From: an uncultured Oscillospiraceae bacterium
GTDB taxonomy: Bacteria > Bacillota > Clostridia > Oscillospirales > Oscillospiraceae
DNA length: 10,925 bases
NCBI GenBank assembly: GCA_905234005.1
Contig: CAJOFW010000022.1
Location: 1-10,925, forward strand
Direction of reading: 5' to 3'
How positions within the stretch are numbered: position 1 is the first letter of the stretch; each line of letters opens with the position of its first letter. A program made the position numbers and the translations under genes. Below the pieces are notes generated by a model, which searched no databases, was not told the origin of the DNA, and was given only the letters and a program-made list of their open reading frames with translations. Below are positions 1 to 5,192 of this stretch, one piece after another.

Positions 1-28
1 AATATTCTCCGGGATAGCGGCGTATGCG

Positions 29-57
29 TTGCGGAATCGGGCGGGGTGTGTTATAAT
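29..57 (+). promoter_or_regulatory. Sigma-70-type promoter of the ABC importer operon
   Basis: A -35 box TTGCGG (29-34) lies 17 bases ahead of a perfect -10 box TATAAT (52-57). A TG one base before the -10 makes it an extended -10. Transcription would start near 64, leaving a leader of about 43 bases before the ATG at 107, with an AGGAG ribosome site at 93-97. The leader is too short for a riboswitch. Confidence 0.8.
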
Positions 58-106
58 GTGCGCAAACAAACGGGCGGCGCGGCCCGTGCTGAAGGAGAAA
101 CGCATC

Positions 107-1054
107 ATGAAACGAACAATCAAAACGACGGCGCTCGTGCTGGCGCTGTCGCTGTGCCTGTGCCTGCTGCCCGGCTGCGGCGGGTCGGAGCGGGCTTCGG
201 AGGCGGAGACCGCCGCCGGGTCGGGGGAGACTGTCAAAATCGGTATGCTCACGGCGGTGAATCTGACGAGCGGCGAGCTTGCCGACGCCCTGGGGACGGG
301 CAGCTACGCCGTGCAGCTCAAGGCGGCGGAGGACGGCGCGGCGTACGAATATGACAGCGCCTTTCCCGAGGCGATCGACGGCGCGGACATCGACATCACG
401 TACTACGACACGCTGAACGCCATGCTCATGGCGCTGGAGAGCGGCGAGGTGCGGGCCATTGTCATTTCGGAGACCGTGGCGGACTACCTCTGCGGCGCGT
501 ACCCCGATCTGCACAGCGCCGTGCCCGTCGCGCAAAACGACGGCAAGACCGTCCCGTTCACCGTGAGCTACTCGTTTCTGACGATGGACGAGAACGCGGC
601 CCTCCGCGACGAGCTGAACGGCGCCATCGCCGAGCTGACCGCCGACGGCACCCTCAACCGCCTTCTGGGCGAACAGGTCTTCGGCGTGACCGCCGACGAC
701 CAGCCCGCCGCCGTCGTGCCCGGGTCGGCGGACGGGGCCGAGACCATCCGCGTCGCCGTCACCGGCGACCTGCCCCCGCTCGACTACATCGCCGCCGACG
801 GCACGCCCGCCGGGTTCAACACCGCGCTGCTCGCCGAGATCGGCAGCCGCCTCGGCATAAATATCGAGCTTGTCGCCGTCGACAGCGGCGCCCGTGCCGC
901 CGCCCTCGCCAGCGGCGTGGTGGACGTCGTGTTCTGGGCGCGCTCCGTATCCTCCGGGGACGGCGGCGCGGAGCTTGAACGCATCGATATCCCCGACAAC
1001 ACCGCCCTCACAGAACCTTATTTCACAGATATGGTGGCTGTTACTTTTTCCTGA
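107..1054 (+). CDS. Lipoprotein substrate-binding protein of an amino-acid-type ABC importer (SBP_bac_3-like, lobes in swapped order)
   Basis: A 315-residue solute-binding lipoprotein, likely anchored outside the membrane to deliver a small solute (probably an amino acid) to the permease encoded next. The ATG at 107 is chosen over upstream starts because AGGAG lies at 93-97 and a signal peptide follows at once: K2-R3, a hydrophobic run, then the lipobox L21-P22-G23-C24 with Cys24 as the lipidation site. Residues about 43-195 resemble the second lobe of family 3 binding proteins (YYDTLNAMLMALESGEV, then a helix ending in ELTADGTLNRL). Residues about 211-315 resemble the first lobe (VAVTGDLPPLDYIA, GFNTALLAEIGSRLG, SGVVDVVF, EPYFTD). 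That order is the reverse of the usual one. The stop codon lies inside a repeat hairpin, so the last four residues come partly from repeat DNA. The ligand cannot be read from the sequence. Confidence 0.85.
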   Translation: MKRTIKTTALVLALSLCLCLLPGCGGSERASEAETAAGSGETVKIGMLTAVNLTSGELADALGTGSYAVQLKAAEDGAAYEYDSAFPEAIDGADIDITYYDTLNAMLMALESGEVRAIVISETVADYLCGAYPDLHSAVPVAQNDGKTVPFTVSYSFLTMDENAALRDELNGAIAELTADGTLNRLLGEQVFGVTADDQPAAVVPGSADGAETIRVAVTGDLPPLDYIAADGTPAGFNTALLAEIGSRLGINIELVAVDSGARAAALASGVVDVVFWARSVSSGDGGAELERIDIPDNTALTEPYFTDMVAVTFS

Positions 1055-1091
1055 AAGAAAAAGCAACCAAAAAGAACTTTGTATTCGCTTC
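1041..1091 (+). repeat. Copy 1 (partial, decayed) of the dispersed intergenic repeat
   Basis: About 50 bases match the first half of the repeat seen at 2994 and 10653, including the run AAAAAGAACTTTGTATTCGC. The hairpin arms are GTTACTTTTTC and GAAAAAGCAAC with one A/C mismatch and a CTGAAA loop. The loop holds the TGA stop of the binding-protein gene. Similarity fades after 1091. The ten bases just before it (1031-1040) recur at 1151-1160, which may mark the insertion boundaries. Confidence 0.8.
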
Positions 1092-1237
1092 CGCACCCGT
1101 TGATGACGGCAGACCTCTGCGACGGCCACCGGGCGGCTGCTTATGACTGCATGGTGGCTGCAGCCTTTTCTTAATCCGATTGGAACCGCGAGGCGGTCAG
1201 GCTATTGGGCGGCTGCCGTCCTGAGTACATTCTGCCT
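1092..1237. other. Spacer between binding-protein and permease genes, no gene seen
   Basis: I find no convincing coding region or strong promoter here. The stretch 1151-1174 resembles the last eight codons of the binding-protein gene (Met-Val-Ala-Ala-Ala-Phe-Ser-stop). It may be the displaced original gene end after insertion of the repeat at 1041. The rest is GC-rich sequence of unknown role leading into the permease. Confidence 0.5.
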
Positions 1238-1903
1238 ATGACACTTTCTGACAAGCTCTATAAGATCCTGATCGCCGGCGGGGCGTGGCGGACGATTCTG
1301 TCCGGGCTTTGGGTCACGGTGCGGATATCGTTTTTCGCGCTTCTGCTCGGGACGGCGGCGGGGGCGGTCGTGTGTCTCATGCGGACACGGAAAAACCCCG
1401 TGGTGCGCGGCGCCGCCGCCGTGTATATCGCCGTGCTGCGGGGCACGCCGGTGCTGATGCTGCTGCTTCTGCTGTATTACGGCGTGCTGGCCCGCACCGG
1501 GCTCCGGCCGGTCGCCGTCGCGGTCGTCACGTTCGCGCTGAACGTCTCCGCCCATGTGGCGGAGCTGCTGCGGGCGTCCGTGTCCGCCGTCGACCGCGGC
1601 CAGACCGAGGCCGCGCGCACGCTGGGCTTTTCGCGGTTCGACGCGTTCCGGCTCGTGACCCTGCCGCAGCTTCTCCGCGTCGCGAAGCCGATGTACCAGT
1701 CGACCGTCGTCAATCTCATCCAGTGGACGAGCGTGGTGGGCTACGTGACCATCACCGACCTCACACGCGTCATCAACAACATCGCCTCGCGGACGATGCA
1801 GCCGCTTCTCACGATATCGGTCGGGATGCTGCTGTATCTCGGGCTGAGCTATCTCGTCTACGGGCTGTTCGCCCTGTCCGACAGGAGGAGGGCGCGGTCA
1901 TGA
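1238..1903 (+). CDS. Amino-acid-type ABC transporter permease (HisM/GlnP family)
   Basis: A 221-residue inner-membrane permease of the polar amino acid family, usual length for that family. The EAA loop that docks on the ATPase is clear at about residues 124-148 (EAARTLGFSRFDAFRLVTLP, then Q-L-L-R). Hydrophobic segments lie at about 18-42, 52-78, 85-105 and 185-210. The ATG at 1238 is preferred because MTLSDKLYKIL resembles the usual N-terminus, but its ribosome site is weak. An in-frame TTG at 1205 would add 11 residues. Its stop overlaps the ATPase start by four bases (ATGA, 1900-1903), so the two are translationally coupled. Unusually, it is cut off from the binding-protein gene by a spacer holding a repeat hairpin. 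Substrate is unknown. Confidence 0.88.
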   Translation: MTLSDKLYKILIAGGAWRTILSGLWVTVRISFFALLLGTAAGAVVCLMRTRKNPVVRGAAAVYIAVLRGTPVLMLLLLLYYGVLARTGLRPVAVAVVTFALNVSAHVAELLRASVSAVDRGQTEAARTLGFSRFDAFRLVTLPQLLRVAKPMYQSTVVNLIQWTSVVGYVTITDLTRVINNIASRTMQPLLTISVGMLLYLGLSYLVYGLFALSDRRRARS

Positions 1904-2994
1904 GCCTTTTGGAGATTCGGGGCCTGACGAAGTCGTTCGGCAGCGTGTCCGTGCTCCGGGGCCTTGACCTGACCGTCGAGGCCGGGGAACGCGTCGCGAT
2001 CATCGGCGCGTCCGGCTGCGGCAAGAGCGTGTTTCTCCGGTGTATCGAGCTGCTCGAGAGACCGGACGGCGGCTCGGTCGTCATCGACGGGAAGGAGATC
2101 ACCGCCCGGGGCGCGGACGTGGACGCGATCCGCCGCAGCATGGGCATGGTGTACCAGCGGTTTCACCTGTTCGAGCACCTGAACGTCATGGACAACCTGT
2201 GCCTTGCGCCGACGCGGCTTCTCGGTCTGCGCCGGGACGAGGCGGAGGCACGGGCGCTGTCGCTGCTCGGGCAGGTGGGGCTTGCCTCCCACGCCGACCG
2301 GATGCCCCATGTGCTGTCCGGCGGGCAGCAGCAGCGCATCGCGATCTGCCGGTGCCTGATGATGGAGCCGAAGCTTCTGCTGTTCGACGAGCCGACGAGC
2401 GCGCTCGACCCCGCGATGGTGGGCGAGGTGCTCGCCGTGATTCGTATGCTCGCAAAGCGGAATATGACGATGCTCATCGTCACGCACGAGATGGCGTTCG
2501 CCCGGGAGGTGTCCGACCGCGTGCTGTTTTTCGCCGACGGCGGCATATACGAGCAGGGCACGCCCGCGGCGATATTCGACCGCCCGCAGCGGGAGAAGAC
2601 GGCCGCCTTCATCCGCAAGATCAAGAGCTTTACCTACGAGGCGGACAGCCCCGCCTTCGACCTGATGGCGCTGCAGGGCGGCGTCCGCGCCTTCGCGGAG
2701 CGATACGGCGTCGACGCCCGCCGCACCGACCGGCTGCAGCTCTGCTGCGAGGAGCTTGTATACGAGCTTCTGGCGCACTGCTGCAGCGACGAGCGCCCGG
2801 CGGCGCTGCGGCTCGAGGTCTCCTACGCGGAGGCCGACCGCGCCGCGCAGATCGACCTTGTCTGCGGCGGCACGCCCTACGACCCGTTCACCCAGGACGA
2901 GGACGGCCTCGGCGTGACGATCCTCAAGCACATGGGCCGGGAGCTGACGTATGCCTACGAGGACGGGCGGAACCACGTCCGCGTGACGCTGTGA
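1900..2994 (+). CDS. Amino-acid ABC transporter ATPase fused to a C-terminal HATPase_c_2-like (RsbW-type) domain
   Basis: A 364-residue protein, about 120 residues longer than a normal GlnQ/HisP ATPase. Residues 1-242 form a complete ATPase: Walker A GASGCGKS (36-43), Q-loop Gln86, signature LSGGQQQR (139-146), Walker B LLLFDE (159-164), D-loop SALD (167-170), switch His196. It would power import through the permease encoded upstream, whose gene it overlaps by four bases; AGGAGG lies at 1883-1888. Residues 243-364 look like the GHKL ATPase fold of anti-sigma kinases such as RsbW: a helix RLQLCCEELVYELLAH (278-293) where the N-box would be, GGTPYDPF (323-330) at the G1-box, then DGLGVTILKHMG (335-346) and a closing strand NHVRVTL. 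The N-box Asn is replaced by Glu289 and the G1 Asp by Gly323, so catalysis is doubtful. I infer a regulatory or scaffold role. The ABC part is certain; the tail assignment is by eye. Confidence 0.88.
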   Translation: MSLLEIRGLTKSFGSVSVLRGLDLTVEAGERVAIIGASGCGKSVFLRCIELLERPDGGSVVIDGKEITARGADVDAIRRSMGMVYQRFHLFEHLNVMDNLCLAPTRLLGLRRDEAEARALSLLGQVGLASHADRMPHVLSGGQQQRIAICRCLMMEPKLLLFDEPTSALDPAMVGEVLAVIRMLAKRNMTMLIVTHEMAFAREVSDRVLFFADGGIYEQGTPAAIFDRPQREKTAAFIRKIKSFTYEADSPAFDLMALQGGVRAFAERYGVDARRTDRLQLCCEELVYELLAHCCSDERPAALRLEVSYAEADRAAQIDLVCGGTPYDPFTQDEDGLGVTILKHMGRELTYAYEDGRNHVRVTL

Positions 2995-3107
2995 TACTTT
3001 TTCCCCAAAGAAAAAGTATCAAAAAGAACTTTGTATTCGCTTCAAAACGGCAGCGTTTCCAAGGTATTGCGCCCGGTAACGAAACGAATTTAATCGGAGA
3101 ACAGTAT
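2994..3107 (+). repeat. Copy 2 of the dispersed intergenic repeat
   Basis: A 114-base copy starting on the last base of the ATPase stop codon. It opens with a perfect hairpin of 10-bp arms (ATACTTTTTC and GAAAAAGTAT) around loop CCCAAA. A second possible stem pairs CGTTTC with GAAACG. It ends in AACAGTAT, which nearly mirrors its first eight bases, giving short imperfect terminal inverted repeats. Hand alignment to the copy at 10653 gives about eight substitutions and one 2-base indel. Confidence 0.9.
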
Positions 3108-3143
3108 GATACATCCCGGCGGCGGAAAACGGATAAATAACGG

Positions 3144-3181
3144 AGCACCCCGGCGGCGCGTAAAAGCGCTGCCGGGGTGCT
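3144..3181 (-). terminator. Hairpin terminator between the convergent ATPase and pgsA genes
   Basis: A 16-bp stem (3144-3159 with 3166-3181, one G-T pair) encloses loop GTAAAA. It starts 22 bases past the pgsA stop. Read on the minus strand it is followed by a moderately T-rich stretch (CCGTTATTTAT). On the plus strand no T-run follows. It probably serves pgsA mainly and may also block plus-strand read-through. Confidence 0.75.
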
Positions 3182-3203
3182 GTGATCTGTCAACGAAGGC
3201 GGC

Positions 3204-3743
3204 TTATTTTTCCGTCAGAACGCCGCGGTTTTCGACGATGTAGATGACGCCGGAGATGACGGTCAGGGCGGCGCAGATCCAGATGAGGCCCGCCGATACC
3301 GGGCGGAGATACGATACGCCGACCGCCCGGAGCACGAGAATCACGGCGAGGGCGACGTCCTGAAACAGCGTCTTGGCCTTGCCCCAGATGTTCGCGGCGA
3401 TTATGACGCCCTGCTCCGCCCCCGCCTGCCGGATGCCGGCGACGACGAATTCGCGGTAGAGGATGATCACCACGCCCACGGCGGGGATCAGCCCCTCGGG
3501 GATGAGCAGCACCATGACCGAGTAGTTCAGGATCTTGTCGGCCAGCGGATCCATGAACTTTCCGAAGTTCGTGACAAGACCGCGTGACCGGGCGATGCGG
3601 CCGTCGAACCAGTCGGTCAGCGACGCGGCCCCGTACAGGATCGGACACAGCCACGCGCAGAGCTTCCCCGGTACCAGCAGCAGCGCCGCCATGACGACCG
3701 TCGCCGCGATGCGGGCGACGGTGAGCTTATTCGGCAGATTCAA
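3204..3743 (-). CDS. pgsA: CDP-diacylglycerol--glycerol-3-phosphate 3-phosphatidyltransferase
   Basis: Integral membrane enzyme joining CDP-diacylglycerol and glycerol 3-phosphate to phosphatidylglycerol phosphate, the committed step to phosphatidylglycerol. The CDP-alcohol phosphotransferase signature is complete: D44-x2-D47-G48-x2-A51-R52-x8-G61-x3-D65-x3-D69, with the four metal-binding aspartates intact. NLPNKLTVARI at the N-terminus is typical of PgsA, and 179 residues is the usual length. The start is TTG at 3743, chosen because AGGAGGT lies eight bases upstream. The longer frame reaching 3830 has no such site and would extend far into the upstream gene. It overlaps that gene by 17 bases, so it is probably translated by coupling. 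Family certain, substrate assignment likely. Confidence 0.9.
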   Translation of the reverse strand: MNLPNKLTVARIAATVVMAALLLVPGKLCAWLCPILYGAASLTDWFDGRIARSRGLVTNFGKFMDPLADKILNYSVMVLLIPEGLIPAVGVVIILYREFVVAGIRQAGAEQGVIIAANIWGKAKTLFQDVALAVILVLRAVGVSYLRPVSAGLIWICAALTVISGVIYIVENRGVLTEK

Positions 3744-5019
3744 CGCTTTCGACCTCCTGTTGTTCGGCCCTGCCGCATTTGCGCACCCATACGCAGAAGC
3801 CGATGATGGCGGCGCCGTGGACGAGCACAAACAGCACCGTTGAAGTGATGAACGCCGGCGACGCCGGGTCCTGCGCCTCCACGCCCATGACCGTCGCCAC
3901 GAGCATCGCCGGGAGAAGACCCAGTATGCCGCTCGTGATGAACGTGCCGTAGTCCATGCGGCAGGCGCCGAAGTAGATGCCGATCGGGTCGACCGGCAGC
4001 ACGCCGACCGCCCGCAGAAACAGGGCGTAGAGAAAATCGTTCTGCCTCCGGAGCCGGGTGACGCGCCGGAGGCGGGGATATCGCTCGAGAATCGCCTCGG
4101 CCATGTGCTGACCGCCGCCGAGTCCGATCAGGTAGGGGATCGTCAGCTCGACCACGGAGCCGACGATGTTGACCGCGATCGCCACCGGCAGCGGGAACAC
4201 GACGCCCGCCGCGACATAGAGAAGCTTGAGGTATACGACGACCGTCAGGCTCTTCGCGGCGTACAGCCCCATGAATACGAGCGCCGCGAGCCAGAGATTC
4301 TCCGGCGTGAAGCTCACGATCGCCTCGACGGTCAGGTCGTGGCGGTGGACGAACGCCAGCGCCGCGCACACGAGCAGGATCGTTACGATGATCTCGGTCA
4401 CGACCGTGGTGATCTGGGCGTGCAGGGCGTTGTGCTCCACCGGCCTGCGGGGCCGCTCGTCCTTCCGGCCCCAGAGCAGGCGGATGTACCACAGGCTGTA
4501 CAGCAGAAGGCTCATCAGCATCACGCCGCCGCATACGCCCATGATGATGTACTGCGCCGTCTCCGACCAGTCCCGGTACAGCACAAGCAGCGCCATCGAG
4601 GCGTACAGCACGAACGTGCACACCTTGCCGTACCATTTGGCGGAGTGTACCGCGCCGGTCAGCCGCAGCGTGACCGCGCCCCACATGAGCATCACAAGCT
4701 CCTTGATGACGAGAAACGCGAACAGCACCCACATGGCCGGTATGCTCCACGCCACGCAGAAGAGCATCGCCGCCTGCGTGAGCTTGTCGGCGACGGGGTC
4801 GATGACCTTGCCGATGTCCGTGACCATGTCGCAGTGACGGGCGATGTACCCGTCCGCGACGTCGGACAGGCCGGACAGCACCAGCGTCACGATCGCGAGG
4901 GGATACTGCCTGTTGAAATAGAATACCACGAATACCGGCACGAGCACGAGCCGGAAATACGTGATGAGGTTGGGAATCGACAGCGCGTCATGTCTTTTCT
5001 GATCTGTTTTCTGATCCAT
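3727..5019 (-). CDS. CDP-alcohol phosphatidyltransferase fused to a DedA/VTT-type membrane domain
   Basis: A 430-residue polytopic membrane protein joining two lipid-related domains. Residues about 13-190 are a CDP-alcohol phosphotransferase with the full signature D53-x2-D56-G57-x2-A60-R61-x8-G70-x3-D74-x3-D78. Residues about 200-425 resemble the DedA/TVP38/VMP1 (VTT) family: a hydrophobic stretch FPLPVAIAVNIVGSVVEL, a charged turn ERYPRLRRVTRLRRQNDF, then LFLRAVGVLPVDPIGIYFGA, R-M-D-Y and GILGLLPAM. VTT proteins include lipid scramblases and undecaprenyl-phosphate or phosphatidylethanolamine flippases. I infer that the protein makes a phospholipid and moves it, or the carrier it needs, across the bilayer; the alcohol substrate is not readable. 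A linker rich in Arg, Lys and Glu joins the halves near 183-200. First gene of a two-gene operon with pgsA. Its ribosome site (AGGAAG or AAAGAG) is weak. Confidence 0.87.
   Translation of the reverse strand: MDQKTDQKRHDALSIPNLITYFRLVLVPVFVVFYFNRQYPLAIVTLVLSGLSDVADGYIARHCDMVTDIGKVIDPVADKLTQAAMLFCVAWSIPAMWVLFAFLVIKELVMLMWGAVTLRLTGAVHSAKWYGKVCTFVLYASMALLVLYRDWSETAQYIIMGVCGGVMLMSLLLYSLWYIRLLWGRKDERPRRPVEHNALHAQITTVVTEIIVTILLVCAALAFVHRHDLTVEAIVSFTPENLWLAALVFMGLYAAKSLTVVVYLKLLYVAAGVVFPLPVAIAVNIVGSVVELTIPYLIGLGGGQHMAEAILERYPRLRRVTRLRRQNDFLYALFLRAVGVLPVDPIGIYFGACRMDYGTFITSGILGLLPAMLVATVMGVEAQDPASPAFITSTVLFVLVHGAAIIGFCVWVRKCGRAEQQEVESVESAE
3752..3758 (-). promoter_or_regulatory. Ribosome binding site fixing the TTG start of pgsA
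   Basis: Read on the minus strand this is AGGAGGT, a near-perfect Shine-Dalgarno sequence eight bases before the TTG at 3743. It lies inside the end of the upstream fusion gene. No in-frame ATG lies close enough to use it. Confidence 0.85.
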
Positions 5020-5049
5020 AGGCCAACTCTTTCTTCCTCTCTGCGCACA

Positions 5050-5078
5050 ATTCTATCACCTTTCCCCGTCCGTGGCAA
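5050..5078 (-). promoter_or_regulatory. Sigma-70-type promoter of the phospholipid operon
   Basis: On the minus strand a -35 box TTGCCA (5078-5073) lies 17 bases ahead of a -10 box TAGAAT (5055-5050) preceded by TG, an extended -10. Transcription would start near 5043, about 24 bases before the ATG at 5019. Confidence 0.8.
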
Positions 5079-5177
5079 GCCCCAAACCGCGCCCCGGAGA
5101 CGCGGGCGGGGCGCGGCGGGGTGGAAAGATTGCAAAATAAATTGCGGCGGGGGGTTTCCCTTTTGGGCGGAACGTGT

Positions 5178-5183
5178 TAAAAT
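5178..5183 (+). promoter_or_regulatory. Possible -10 box of the xpaC-punA-mtnA-deaminase operon
   Basis: TAAAAT sits only nine bases before the ATG at 5193. The matching -35 position (TTTCCC, 5155-5160, spacing 17) is poor. No purine-rich ribosome site lies between box and start. If this is the true promoter, the message would be leaderless or nearly so. Confidence 0.45.
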
Positions 5184-5192
5184 AACTTCATT

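Noticed and set aside
1..106. Possible riboswitch ahead of the importer operon
   Set aside because: The promoter at 29-57 leaves only about 43 bases of leader, with no clear stem or terminator alternative.
107..1054. Binding-protein gene as a truncated pseudogene
   Set aside because: Although its stop lies in repeat DNA, both lobe-like parts are present and the protein ends just after the EPYFTD strand. The rejoined version would end at nearly the same residue.
1858..2976. A minus-strand open frame of about 370 codons opposite the ATPase gene
   Set aside because: The plus strand carries all ABC ATPase motifs. The reverse frame has no recognisable domain and no start signal.
2040..3140. A plus-strand open frame of about 366 codons overlapping the ATPase gene
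   Set aside because: It is rich in Arg, Pro, Gly and Ala, as out-of-frame reading of GC-rich DNA gives, and it ends inside the intergenic repeat.
5020..5192. Possible SAM-type riboswitch ahead of the salvage operon
   Set aside because: The only -10-like box lies nine bases before the start codon. I see no SAM riboswitch stem pattern or terminator in the spacer.
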